A DNA stretch of 64,000 nucleotides from Blautia sp. (GCA_022769545.1 JALEJS010000013.1:124001-188000), one strand, 5' to 3'. Shown: positions 27,597-36,575, counted from the stretch's first letter. Numbers and translations are program-made. The notes: generated by a model from the letters alone, not told the origin.

Positions 27597-29600
27597 TTAT
27601 TTCAGACAGATGGTTCCCTCTTTTGTCTCAAAGGGACCGGAAAGCGGATGGATTCCTCTGTGTGTTCCACGATAATCGGAATCAAAGAAAATCGGTGTTC
27701 CGTCCGGATTTTCAAATTTCTGTTCCGGTTCAAATGCCTCTCCCAGGTATTCCGTAGAAATGAACGGAGTCTCAAATTCCGGAAGATACTCATACAGATT
27801 TGTCTCCAGAATCATCGCTCCATCGCTCTCTTTCAGATTCCACCAGATCGGATGTTCGGTATCCACAATGCAGTTTTCCTCTGTATTACAGGGCTGTGCA
27901 CCATTGTAGTATACATTTCCGCCTGTATAAACCGGCATATGATCATAATAGAAGTCCTTGTGTCCGTGATCGACAATGGATTTCGGTGTGAACTGTGCCC
28001 GATAAGCCTCCTCTGTCGGATAACCGTCGTATGGCTTCGTGCCGCACACAAATGTAAACTGTGTCTCCAGATTTTCCGATTTCGCATATTCTGTCAGATC
28101 CTCACGAACCGGCTGCTGTACAAAGACATTATTATAGAAGCGGGCATCTCCGTGCAGGATGGTCATAAACCCGGCAACCTCGGTACGGTGCGGCATATGA
28201 TACGGTGTATAGCGGTTGGACGGAAGTGACTGTGCGCCGTTGTCGGTACCGTCACCCACCCAGGTAAAGGAGCCGGCAATCAGATTATGTACCAGTGCAA
28301 TTCCCTGCGTACTGATCCGGCAGGAACAGTTCGATAACAGCAGATTATTGTCAATCAGTGTCGGACCATGAGACACTTCGATAAAGATATCCTCTGCCAG
28401 TGCCAGGTTATTGCAGATCTTTGTTCCCTTTGGCGGTACATTATCATGGAACAGATTCTGTGTCACACGGGTTCCCTGTGCCTGCCAGTCCAGCCAGAGG
28501 CCGCGGGTACAATGGTGAATATGATTTCTTCTGTAAATGACATCGATGGCCGCATGCATCTTGATTCCGCCGATCTCCGCTCCGGCCAGATCCTGTTTGT
28601 TGTTGATATGATGGATGTGGTTGTCCTCAATTACGGAGAACACACCTCCCAGGTGTCCCACGATACCGGTCTGACCACAGTCATGGATATTGCAGCGGCG
28701 CACAATATGGTGTCCGATATTTTCCTTTGTCCATCCCTCAACCTGTGCCTGACAGATGGCATCTCTTTCGGTCTGTGTTCCGTCTTTGTAATATCTGGTG
28801 GTCCACTTGTTGTCATTGTTCGGCTGCAGATATTTTCCGAGAGAAATGCCGGAGCATCTGGAATCGGAAATTTCACAGTCCTCAATGATCCAGCCCTTTG
28901 ACCAGTGTGGTCCCACCATACCTTCCTGGTATGCAGTGGGCGGTGCCCACTGCGTCGCTGCCTGTTTTACCACAAATCCGGAAAGTGTGATATAGTTCAC
29001 TCCGGTCTTATCCGGGTAGAAGCAGTTTCTGCGCACATTGATCTCCACATTTTCCTTCGTGGGATCTGCTCCCTGGAAATTGGCATAGATCACCGTGTTG
29101 TTTCCCTCCTGAACCGTATACCATGTATACACAGTTCCTTCCGGATCCCAGGAGGAATGATCCACTTCCGGATGCAGTACCTTGTCCATCGTCACCGCTT
29201 CGTACATGGCTTTTCCGTTCAGATAGACTTCTCCCGTATGTACCGGCTTAATTGTTTCATCGTACCAGTCCCCTTTTACCAGAACCGTATACGGATTGTA
29301 TGTGCCGAAAATTCCGTTGGGAATTCTTGCCACCCAGACGTCTCCCTCATAGTTTTCCCAGTTCTTTACTTCCTCCGCTCCGGTAATCACAGCTCCCAGC
29401 GGAACCTCAGAACGATATACGACAGGTGCTCCTTCCACGCCTGCATGAACCGGATTCACATATTCGCGGTAAACCCCCGGCGCTACGATTACTTCATCCC
29501 CTGCCGCTGCAATTTTTGCCGCACAGGTGATTGTCTGAAATGGACGTTCCTTGGAACCATCGCCATTTCTTGCCGCTTTTGCAGAAACATAATATTTCAT
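27597..29600 (-). CDS. GH120-like right-handed beta-helix glycosidase (putative beta-xylosidase)
   Basis: 667 residues, no signal peptide, so cytoplasmic. It opens MKYYVSAKAARNGDGSKERP and has many parallel beta-helix rungs. The region CTRGLWLDWQAQGTRV (Asp371) and DIFIEVSHGP (Glu408) matches, from memory, the nucleophile and acid/base sites of the GH120 xylosidase XylC. The gap between them is 37 residues, about 14 more than I recall for XylC. The ATG at 29600 follows GGAGG; an upstream in-frame ATG does not. Together with the importer it suggests intracellular xylo-oligosaccharide hydrolysis. Confidence 0.75.
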   Translation of the reverse strand: MKYYVSAKAARNGDGSKERPFQTITCAAKIAAAGDEVIVAPGVYREYVNPVHAGVEGAPVVYRSEVPLGAVITGAEEVKNWENYEGDVWVARIPNGIFGTYNPYTVLVKGDWYDETIKPVHTGEVYLNGKAMYEAVTMDKVLHPEVDHSSWDPEGTVYTWYTVQEGNNTVIYANFQGADPTKENVEINVRRNCFYPDKTGVNYITLSGFVVKQAATQWAPPTAYQEGMVGPHWSKGWIIEDCEISDSRCSGISLGKYLQPNNDNKWTTRYYKDGTQTERDAICQAQVEGWTKENIGHHIVRRCNIHDCGQTGIVGHLGGVFSVIEDNHIHHINNKQDLAGAEIGGIKMHAAIDVIYRRNHIHHCTRGLWLDWQAQGTRVTQNLFHDNVPPKGTKICNNLALAEDIFIEVSHGPTLIDNNLLLSNCSCRISTQGIALVHNLIAGSFTWVGDGTDNGAQSLPSNRYTPYHMPHRTEVAGFMTILHGDARFYNNVFVQQPVREDLTEYAKSENLETQFTFVCGTKPYDGYPTEEAYRAQFTPKSIVDHGHKDFYYDHMPVYTGGNVYYNGAQPCNTEENCIVDTEHPIWWNLKESDGAMILETNLYEYLPEFETPFISTEYLGEAFEPEQKFENPDGTPIFFDSDYRGTHRGIHPLSGPFETKEGTICLK

Positions 29601-29665
29601 TGCACTACCTCCTCCACTTTTCAGTCTCACATGCGTTCGACTTGAAATTTCACTGAAATATGTAC

Positions 29666-29694
29666 TTGAATATTAGCATGTGCACTCTTATAAT
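29666..29694 (+). promoter_or_regulatory. Sigma-A promoter of the AraC regulator gene
   Basis: TTGAAT (29666-29671), a 17-base spacer and perfect TATAAT (29689-29694) lie in the 151-base divergent gap between the glycosidase and araC-type genes. The predicted leader is about 50 bases. Confidence 0.7.
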
Positions 29695-29751
29695 GATAGT
29701 CAAAACAGCAATAATTTCAGCCATATATTGCGCTTTTGGAAGGAGTCTTTC

Positions 29752-30531
29752 ATGAACCCGTTTTACGAACAGCAGAAGGGGAAGCTGCATATCGAAATCT
29801 CCCGGAATCTGTCTTTTCCGGAACATCTTCATTCTCACACGGAATTTCTGTATATGCTTGAAGGCGAGACGGAGTTGTCCGTCGGAGAAACCGTCTATCC
29901 CATGCATCAGGGAGACTGTGCCATTATTTTTCCCGGTAAGGTTCACGGCTATCACTCGGTCTCGGACAACCGGATCTGGCTTCTGGTTTTTGACACCAGT
30001 CTGACTGCTTCCTTCCAGTACATCCTGCAGAAGTATTTTCCTGTCTGCCCGTTTCTTCCTGCCGGAACGATTTCCCCGGACGTTCTTCTGGCCATAGACC
30101 GCCTGTACTGCACGGATATGGAAAAGAATTCTGCCCTGGGCTCTGCATGGATTCAGATCATTCTGGCACATACGGTTCCACGCCTGGAGCTGACGGAAAA
30201 AAAACAGCCGGAAAGTGAGAATCTCACTTACCAGCTGATTCACTATATGGCAGAGCATTTTCAGGAGCCGCTGTCTCTGGACTCTCTGGCAAAGGCTCTT
30301 CACGTCAATAAGTATTATCTGTCCCACATATTCTCCGAAAAGCTTCATATGAGCTTTCCCAGATATCTGAATCATCTCCGGATCGAATATGTGTGCAGTA
30401 CCATGAAGGATTCCGGAAAATCTCTTACCAGCATCTGGGAGGAGGCCGGCTTTTCCAGCCAGCGCAGCTTTAACCGGGCGTTTCAGGAACTGAAAGGGAT
30501 GAGTCCTCTGGCATACCGAAAAGCCCTGTGA
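29752..30531 (+). CDS. AraC family transcriptional regulator with cupin sensor domain
   Basis: 259 residues. The N-terminal cupin (about 20-100) includes FPEHLHSHTEFLYMLEGE. The C-terminal AraC domain has the two helix-turn-helix units SLDSLAKALHVNKYYLSHIF and SIWEEAGFSSQRSFNRAFQE, ending MSPLAYRK. The ATG at 29752 follows AAGGAG; the earlier in-frame ATG at 29680 overlaps the promoter. It is divergent from the glycosidase gene and probably controls it in response to a sugar. Confidence 0.93.
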   Translation: MNPFYEQQKGKLHIEISRNLSFPEHLHSHTEFLYMLEGETELSVGETVYPMHQGDCAIIFPGKVHGYHSVSDNRIWLLVFDTSLTASFQYILQKYFPVCPFLPAGTISPDVLLAIDRLYCTDMEKNSALGSAWIQIILAHTVPRLELTEKKQPESENLTYQLIHYMAEHFQEPLSLDSLAKALHVNKYYLSHIFSEKLHMSFPRYLNHLRIEYVCSTMKDSGKSLTSIWEEAGFSSQRSFNRAFQELKGMSPLAYRKAL

Positions 30532-30540
30532 TCCATCTGT

Positions 30541-31320
30541 TTAGCCCAGTGCCACATCCAGAATCATCATCAGGACAAACCCAAGCGCTGCACCGATCGT
30601 GCCGATATTGCTGTGTTCTCCTGTCTGTGACTCGGGAATCAGCTCTTCCACCACGACATAAAGCATGGCTCCTGCCGCAAAGGCAAGAATATACGGGAGC
30701 ACAGGAATCATTTTGCTGACGAAAAGTACCGTGAGAAATCCGGCTACCGGCTCCACCGCTCCGGAGATCGCTCCAAAGAGGAATGCTTTTCCCTTACTCA
30801 TTCCGCCGCTTTTCAGAGGCATGGAAATAATTGCCCCCTCCGGAAAGTTCTGAATGGCAATTCCCAGGGAAAGTGTCAGTGCCGCAGCCATACCGATTCC
30901 GACATTTTGGGTGCCTGCTCCTGCAAACGCCACTCCCACGGCCATTCCTTCCGGAATATTATGCAGTGTCACGGCAAAAAGCATCATCGTGGATCTGGGA
31001 AGCTTTGCCGGAAGTCCCTCCGGCTGGTCACTGTCCATATGAAGATGCGGTATCACCGTATCCAGGATCAGAAGGAATGCCATTCCCAGAAGGAATCCCA
31101 CAGCCGCAGGAATCCACGCCGTCACATTCTGCTCTTCTGCCATATTGATGGAAGGAATCAGCAGCGACCAGACCGAGGCGGCAATCATGACTCCTGCCGC
31201 AAATCCCAGAAGCGCCTTCTCCACTTTTACAGAAAGCTCCTTTTTCAGCAGGAACACCATCGCTGCTCCAAGCGTCGTTCCTGCAAATGGAATCAATAAT
31301 GTCAGCCATTCACTCATCAT
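30541..31320 (-). CDS. ZIP family divalent metal transporter (ZupT-like)
   Basis: 259 residues with about eight membrane segments. The key ZIP motifs are present: TLHNIPEGMAVGVAF with the metal-site His and Glu, and AIQNFPEGAIISMPL. A His-containing loop (HLHMD) lies in the middle. The family takes up zinc or iron and manganese across the inner membrane. AAAGGA precedes the ATG; a second ATG follows at once. A structured RNA candidate lies 112 bases upstream on the same strand. Confidence 0.92.
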   Translation of the reverse strand: MMSEWLTLLIPFAGTTLGAAMVFLLKKELSVKVEKALLGFAAGVMIAASVWSLLIPSINMAEEQNVTAWIPAAVGFLLGMAFLLILDTVIPHLHMDSDQPEGLPAKLPRSTMMLFAVTLHNIPEGMAVGVAFAGAGTQNVGIGMAAALTLSLGIAIQNFPEGAIISMPLKSGGMSKGKAFLFGAISGAVEPVAGFLTVLFVSKMIPVLPYILAFAAGAMLYVVVEELIPESQTGEHSNIGTIGAALGFVLMMILDVALG

Positions 31321-31432
31321 TCTCTATTCCTTTCTTTGCTGAACAAAACGTCCCGGCATTCACACCAATCCCGCTGTTTTCTATTGCCACCCGTTTCATT
31401 CTGCTATATACTGTTCTTATGATATTGAGGTC

Positions 31433-31607
31433 AAAAGATACCGCACGGATTGTTCCGCATTTCATGCTCCCACAATCCTGCAAATCATTCGGAATTCGTG
31501 AGGCCCCTGCCCCACTTCTTTCTCATGTTTTGGCGGGTCCCAAGGTCTTTCATCCACTATCGTGCAGGCACGATGTGGTTTCAGACCTTTTGGCCCTGGT
31601 ATCTTTT
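31433..31607 (-). ncRNA. Structured RNA candidate, about 175 nt, family unknown
   Basis: The 323-base gap 31321-31643 has no convincing gene. AAAAGATACC and GGTATCTTTT (31607-31598 and 31442-31433, minus strand) form a perfect 10-bp closing stem. Inside lie a long hairpin AAGGUCU/AGACCUU with CCAC/GUGG and UCGUGC/GCACGA extensions (31589-31542) and GGAUUGU/ACAAUCC with a GCAU-GAA-AUGC tip (31478-31447). Unpaired stretches are A- and G-rich only on the minus strand, which favours that sense. It lacks the core motifs I know of 6S, SRP, tmRNA, T-box, glycine or SAM riboswitches. It may be a zupT leader or an independent RNA. Confidence 0.6.
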
Positions 31608-31643
31608 TATTACATATTAACATTTTAAAGGGAGGAAAACAAT

Positions 31644-33185
31644 ATGCAAGCACTTTTTGACGCCATCAATGCCGTGTGCGGAAAAATCCAGGTGATCTCC
31701 GATCTTTTCTGGGATTTCCCCACGAATTTTGCGTGGTACGCAAGGATCCCCATTCTGGGGAACTTCTCTCTGGCCATCATTCTTCTGATCGGCTCGGGAA
31801 TCTTTTTCACCTGTCAGCTGCGGTTTATCCAGATCCGTAAATTCCGGTATGGTCTTCACGTTCTGAAGAACAGCAAAAAGAACGAAAAAACAGGTATCTC
31901 ACCGCTGACTTCTTTCTTTTTGTCCACTGCCATGCGCGTCGGCCCCGGAAACATTCTCGGTGTTACCGGTGCGATCTCCGTAGGCGGTCCCGGAGCTCTG
32001 TTCTGGATGTGGGTATCTGCGTTTTTCGGAATGGCAACTGCCTATACCGAATCTACTCTGTCACAGATCTTCAAGGAAAAGAAAAATGACGAATACATCG
32101 GCGGCCTTTCCTTCTACGGAAAACGCCTTCTCAGGGGATCTGCCATCGCAGGCGTGGTTCTCTCCCTGATGTATATTGTTTACGCTCTGCTCTGCTTCCC
32201 GGCACAGGGATTTAACACCGTCTCTTCGGTGGGACAGATTGCCGAGACGCTGACCGGCCACACCATTCCCACCAATTCCGCACTGTACTGGATTTCCTTT
32301 GCCGTGCTTCTGGTGGTTGTAATTGCCGTATCCTTCGGCGGAATCAAGAAGGTAACCAAGGTTACCGACCTGCTTGTTCCAGTTATGGCAGTCGTATATG
32401 TGCTCACCGTCTGTGTCCTTGTCCTTGTAAACTTCACCCGGATCCCGTGGTTCTTCTATGCCGTATTTACAGAAGCATTCAAACCGGAAGCCGTATTCGG
32501 CGGCGCATTCGGTATTGCACTGGTACAGGGTGTCAAGCGTGGTCTTATGTCCAATGAAGCTGGTCAGGGTACCATCACCATGCCGGCAGCTGCATCCAAT
32601 GCAAAGCATCCCTGTGATCAGGGCTGTGTCCAGGCCATCGGTGTCTTCCTGGATACCATTGTCATCTGTACCCTCACCGGATTCGTCGTTGTCATGGGCC
32701 GTGTATGGCAGACCGATGCCGGGGCTGCATGGTTTGAGCTTGGAAAGCTCCCGAAATACCTTGCATCTGCCACAGAGCTGGCTCCCGGAACCGCGTTTAA
32801 CACCATCGTTTCCCTGCTGATTTCCGTCTGCTTCGGACTGTTTGCATTCACTTGTCTTCTGGGCTTTATGTCCTTCACGGAGATCTGTGCAAACCGGATT
32901 TCCACAAATAAGAATTTCATCACTGTGATCCGGATTCTCTGTCTTGTGGTAATCTCTTTCGGTGTCCTCACAAACATCGCCGGAATGGACCTGGGATCTT
33001 TGTGGGATCTTTCGGATTTTGCAAATATTCTGATCGCCTACTGCAATATCCCGCTTCTGTATATCGGCTTTAAGTATGTGAAGAATGCGACCAGACATTT
33101 TGAGAAAAATGACGGTACGCCGTTTACTTCCAGAGAAGCCGGCATTCAGGTTCCCGTCTGGGATCAGAAGGCAAAGGAGAAATAA
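31644..33185 (+). CDS. Alanine/glycine:cation symporter (AgcS family)
   Basis: 513 residues with about eleven membrane segments. Family signatures include GPGNILGVTGAISVGGPGA and WMWVSAFFGMATAYTESTL early in the protein, and NEAGQGT in the middle. These carriers import alanine or glycine with sodium or protons. GGGAGG lies 8 bases before the ATG, and a strong terminator follows the gene. It stands alone as a transcription unit. Confidence 0.94.
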   Translation: MQALFDAINAVCGKIQVISDLFWDFPTNFAWYARIPILGNFSLAIILLIGSGIFFTCQLRFIQIRKFRYGLHVLKNSKKNEKTGISPLTSFFLSTAMRVGPGNILGVTGAISVGGPGALFWMWVSAFFGMATAYTESTLSQIFKEKKNDEYIGGLSFYGKRLLRGSAIAGVVLSLMYIVYALLCFPAQGFNTVSSVGQIAETLTGHTIPTNSALYWISFAVLLVVVIAVSFGGIKKVTKVTDLLVPVMAVVYVLTVCVLVLVNFTRIPWFFYAVFTEAFKPEAVFGGAFGIALVQGVKRGLMSNEAGQGTITMPAAASNAKHPCDQGCVQAIGVFLDTIVICTLTGFVVVMGRVWQTDAGAAWFELGKLPKYLASATELAPGTAFNTIVSLLISVCFGLFAFTCLLGFMSFTEICANRISTNKNFITVIRILCLVVISFGVLTNIAGMDLGSLWDLSDFANILIAYCNIPLLYIGFKYVKNATRHFEKNDGTPFTSREAGIQVPVWDQKAKEK

Positions 33186-33224
33186 ATTCGGTTACATATT
33201 TTCCGCCGTTCTGCGGATACTGAT

Positions 33225-33271
33225 TCTGCAAGGGATATGTTCTTGCCGGCATATCCCCTGCAGATTTTTTT
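33225..33271 (+). terminator. Terminator of the alanine/glycine symporter
   Basis: CTGCAAGGGATATG (33227-33239) pairs with CATATCCCCTGCAG (about 33250-33263), followed by ATTTTTTT. The next plus-strand gene starts 19 bases later. Confidence 0.85.
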
Positions 33272-33289
33272 CGTCCGAAGGAGGGCATT

Positions 33290-33559
33290 ATGACAGACAA
33301 GAACAATCCCTGCAGGAATCCGGATCCGCAGGACACGGACTCCTACGATTATCTGGGGAAGGCAGCCGCCGGCATGGACTGCACCGGTCTCATTCCCGGC
33401 GCACCTCAAAGTCCGGCGGAGCTGGAATTTTACGAACAGCTGTATCCCTATCTACCCCCTCACACCGCAGAAGAAGACGTTTCAAAGGCATGTGTCCAGT
33501 CCGACTTTGCCAGAAACAACGAAAACACAATGGACGTCAGTGACCAGGTAAGCGGATAG
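33290..33559 (+). CDS. Small conserved-looking protein, unknown function
   Basis: 89 residues, AAGGAGG 7 bases before the ATG. The N-terminal 65 residues are polar, with AAAGMDCTGLIPGAPQSPAE followed by LEFYEQLYPYLPP; I recall similar short proteins with a DCTGLIP core in Lachnospiraceae, without a function. The last third lies antisense over the 3' end of the MATE gene (100 bases of overlap) and is probably an unselected tail. No signal peptide or membrane segment. It sits just after a terminator, so its promoter is unclear. Confidence 0.55.
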   Translation: MTDKNNPCRNPDPQDTDSYDYLGKAAAGMDCTGLIPGAPQSPAELEFYEQLYPYLPPHTAEEDVSKACVQSDFARNNENTMDVSDQVSG

Positions 33560-34830
33560 GCACAGGCGATCATCCGAAATTCCGGGATGATTTTCAGAAT
33601 GACGGTGATATATGTAATTCTCACACCGCACCAGAAGGCCAGCATACCGATCATCGGTACAACAGACTTTCCGCATCCCCGGATCACTCCCGCCGCACAA
33701 TGGGAAAATGACAGCAGACAGAAAAACAGGGTGACGGTTTTCGCATGGATCACTCCATACCGGATTGCCTCCGGTGAGCTGATAAAAATCCGCAGCAGGC
33801 GGGCACTGGTCAGATAGAACAGAATCCCGATCAGTTCTGCGGTGACCACCCCGGAGATGATTCCGAAAGCCGCACCTTTTTTTGCCCTGTCATATTTCTT
33901 CGCACCCAGGTTCTGGCTGATAAACGTGGTAAGTGCCATGGACATACTCATAATCGGCAAAAACACAAATCCCTCAATCCGGGAGTATGCGCCCACTCCC
34001 GCTATGGCATATTCTCCAAAGGAGTTGATATTGGACTGCACCACAATGTTCCCGATGCTGATCACAGAATTCTGGATCCCGGTGGGTATTCCCTGATAAA
34101 TCACTTCCCGCATGATGGACGGCTCCAGGCGGAGCTTACGAAAATCCAGCCGGACAGAATCCTTTCCCCGGCACATCCGGATCACGCAGAGCCCCGCACT
34201 GATTCCCTGCGAGACCACCGTCGCAGCGGCCGCACCGGCAACACCGGTATGAAATCCGGCCACCAGAATCAGATCCAGAACCACATTGATGATGGAGGAA
34301 AGCAGCAGGTAGTACAGCGGATGAAGGCTGTCTCCCACAGCTCTCATGATGGACATACAGATGTTGTACATAATGACGGTGGATACTCCCGCACAGTAGA
34401 TCCTGAAATACGTCATGGACTGGGGAAGGACATTCTCAGGCGTTCCCATCCAGCGAAGGATATACGGTACCAGAAGCAGGCCGACCACCGTACATACAAC
34501 CGACGCGATGATCCCGAACAGGAAGTTTGTATGAATGGATTTCTCTACCTCTTTTTCATCTCCTGCTCCAAAATATCTGGAAATCACCACACCGCCGCCG
34601 ATCCCGATTCCGTTAAAAAATCCCACGATCAGGAAAATCAGACTGGCGGAAGAGCTGATTGCCGCAAAGGCAGCATTGTCTGCAAAGTTTCCTACAACCC
34701 AGGCATCCGCCATATTGTACAGCTGCTGAAGCAGCTGTCCCCAGAAAAACGGGATTGCAAAAGACAGCATTCCCTTTACAATAGAACCCTCGGTCAGACT
34801 TACCGATCCGCCGGAAAAACGATGTGACAT
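33460..34830 (-). CDS. MATE family efflux transporter
   Basis: 456 residues, twelve predicted membrane segments in two similar halves. The protein opens GSVSLTEGSIVKGMLSFAIPFFWGQLLQQLYNMADAWVVG, as usual for the DinF/NorM-like branch. It exports drugs or cationic metabolites using a sodium or proton gradient. AGAGGT precedes the ATG by about 10 bases. Its 3' end overlaps a small plus-strand gene convergently. Confidence 0.92.
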   Translation of the reverse strand: MSHRFSGGSVSLTEGSIVKGMLSFAIPFFWGQLLQQLYNMADAWVVGNFADNAAFAAISSSASLIFLIVGFFNGIGIGGGVVISRYFGAGDEKEVEKSIHTNFLFGIIASVVCTVVGLLLVPYILRWMGTPENVLPQSMTYFRIYCAGVSTVIMYNICMSIMRAVGDSLHPLYYLLLSSIINVVLDLILVAGFHTGVAGAAAATVVSQGISAGLCVIRMCRGKDSVRLDFRKLRLEPSIMREVIYQGIPTGIQNSVISIGNIVVQSNINSFGEYAIAGVGAYSRIEGFVFLPIMSMSMALTTFISQNLGAKKYDRAKKGAAFGIISGVVTAELIGILFYLTSARLLRIFISSPEAIRYGVIHAKTVTLFFCLLSFSHCAAGVIRGCGKSVVPMIGMLAFWCGVRITYITVILKIIPEFRMIACAYPLTWSLTSIVFSLFLAKSDWTHAFETSSSAV

Positions 34831-34894
34831 TGTTTTCGTACCTCTTCCATTATTTTCATTGCTTTCTCTCTCACGTGCGTTTAACTTGAACCAG

Positions 34895-36028
34895 TCACCG
34901 TCCGTCGTCCCAGAGTGCTTCCGGCAGCATTTCCAGTTCCTCCGGGGAAATACAGTGTTTCATGGTGTTGTTTCGCACCCGCTCTTTACATTCCTTCAGA
35001 AGCATCCAGCAGACTTCCTCCACCTCATCTTCCTGCAGGGTCATCTCCTCTTCCGGCACATCCTTCCAGATACAGTATACATTGCTGATCTGGTGATCCC
35101 GGAACGGCTCTTTGTAAAAGCAATCCTCCCACCGGATGTTCCGCTGCCCGCAAAACAGAAACTCCTGCGGCTCCGCATCCAGGCCAAGCTCTTCCTTCAG
35201 CTCCCGGATTGCCGAGGGAATCCACTCCACTCCGGCCGGAATATGACCTGCACTGGAAATATCATAACAGCCGGGATGGGAATCCTTTGTCCGGCTTCGT
35301 TTCTGCAGAAGCACTTCCGCGCCCTTCCCCCGGTCTCGCATCAGCCATACATGTGCGGTCCGGTGACGGATTCCTTTTCTGTGTGCCTCTTTCCGTTCCA
35401 CTCTTTCTCCCGTTGGAATTCCCAGCTCATCTACCACATCCAGCCACTCCCCATTGCTTCTGCCGCTTTCCTCCAGATGCTTTTTCAGAGCTGAAACAAC
35501 TTCTCTTAAATTGTCAAGTCCGGTCAGAACATCCCCGGGCTTCTCCAGAGAGTGATTGCATCCCTCATAAATGCCGGCGGCCATTTCCGGATACTCTTTC
35601 GCCGCATTCCTCACCATTTCCGCCAGAATATACGGGTCCTTCGTCCCGGCAAAAAAGACACCCTGCACCGTTCCCAGGAAGGGCAGTGTTGCCGGAATGG
35701 GAGTCATCAGAAACTGATATGCCTGAATTCCCAGCTCCTGTGCTGCCCTGCACGCCACAACCGTTCCGATACTTTTTGACACAAACAGAACATCCTCATA
35801 CGCTTCCCATCGGATGTCCTTCAGCGTCAGAAGTACCCGGCCAAGGGCCGTTTCAATGACAGGCCCAAGCTCCTCCATGCTTCTTCCCCGGAAGGAATGG
35901 ATATCCTCTCCGTAATCCAGGCGAATCGTCTCATAACCGTCTTCTTCCGCTGCAAGTGCCGTATAGTATAAAAGAGGTTTCCGACAGGTATATCCTACTC
36001 CCGGAAACATCACTGCAATTTTCTTCAT
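34895..36028 (-). CDS. Alpha/beta hydrolase-NUDIX fusion protein
   Basis: 377 residues. Residues 1-190 look like a small alpha/beta hydrolase: MKKIAVMFPGVGYTC, nucleophile segment FVSKSIGTVVA and a late EGCNHSLE with the presumptive His. Residues about 200-370 form a NUDIX domain with the box SSAGHIPAGVEW followed by AIRELKEELGL, in the spacing used by Idi/YfcD-like members. The active sites of both halves look intact. Substrates are unknown; I have not seen this fusion described but it may be common in the family. Confidence 0.78.
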   Translation of the reverse strand: MKKIAVMFPGVGYTCRKPLLYYTALAAEEDGYETIRLDYGEDIHSFRGRSMEELGPVIETALGRVLLTLKDIRWEAYEDVLFVSKSIGTVVACRAAQELGIQAYQFLMTPIPATLPFLGTVQGVFFAGTKDPYILAEMVRNAAKEYPEMAAGIYEGCNHSLEKPGDVLTGLDNLREVVSALKKHLEESGRSNGEWLDVVDELGIPTGERVERKEAHRKGIRHRTAHVWLMRDRGKGAEVLLQKRSRTKDSHPGCYDISSAGHIPAGVEWIPSAIRELKEELGLDAEPQEFLFCGQRNIRWEDCFYKEPFRDHQISNVYCIWKDVPEEEMTLQEDEVEEVCWMLLKECKERVRNNTMKHCISPEELEMLPEALWDDGR

Positions 36029-36053
36029 CTGTTCTTCACACTCCTGTCCTCAT

Positions 36054-36545
36054 TCAGGGAAGGATCCCTTCCAGCTTCAAAAGACTCTGTTTTCGGTCAA
36101 GCCCGCCTCCGTAGCCGGTCAGACTTCCGTCTTTTCCTATCACCCGATGACACGGAACCAGTATGCTGACAGGATTGCGTCCTACCGCCTGTCCTACCGC
36201 CTGGGCAGACATCCTGCTCATTCCTCTTTCTGCTGCCACAAGTCCGGCAATCTCTCCATAGGTCCTTACTTCTCCATAAGGAATGGTCCGCAGGATTTCC
36301 CACACGGCTTTCTGAAAATCCGTTCCTGTCTCAAAGGATATTTCCGGCAGAAATCCGGGATCCTTTCCCTGAAAATAGAGTTCCAGCCACCGTACGGTCT
36401 GTGCAAATACCGGAAGCATTCTGTCCGGAAAATCTGTTTTCTGACAGATTCTTCCATCCGCAAACCACAGGCCGGTGAGCACCTGGTCCGTACCGCACAT
36501 GATCATCCGCCCCAGCGGAGTCTGTATTTCATGACGCGCTTCCAT
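36054..36545 (-). CDS. ogt: Methylated-DNA--protein-cysteine methyltransferase
   Basis: 163 residues. The alkyl-acceptor motif is ILVPCHRVIGKDGSLTGYGG, preceded by AVGRNP, and YGEVRTYGEIA marks the DNA-binding helix-turn-helix. It repairs O6-methylguanine by irreversible transfer to the Cys. It follows the ParA unit after a terminator and is 25 bases upstream of the hydrolase-NUDIX gene, so the two may be co-transcribed. Confidence 0.94.
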   Translation of the reverse strand: MEARHEIQTPLGRMIMCGTDQVLTGLWFADGRICQKTDFPDRMLPVFAQTVRWLELYFQGKDPGFLPEISFETGTDFQKAVWEILRTIPYGEVRTYGEIAGLVAAERGMSRMSAQAVGQAVGRNPVSILVPCHRVIGKDGSLTGYGGGLDRKQSLLKLEGILP

Positions 36546-36575
36546 GATTTATTGTTCTCCCTTTTCTTTCCTCCC

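Noticed and set aside
31433-31607. 6S RNA
   Set aside because: The length fits, but the region folds as a multi-branched junction with internal long hairpins, not as the single rod with a central bubble expected of 6S RNA.
31462-31653. 63-codon open frame on the minus strand upstream of zupT
   Set aside because: It covers the structured RNA candidate, its translation has no family features and its start lies in the ribosome site of the symporter; the inverted repeats explain the region better.
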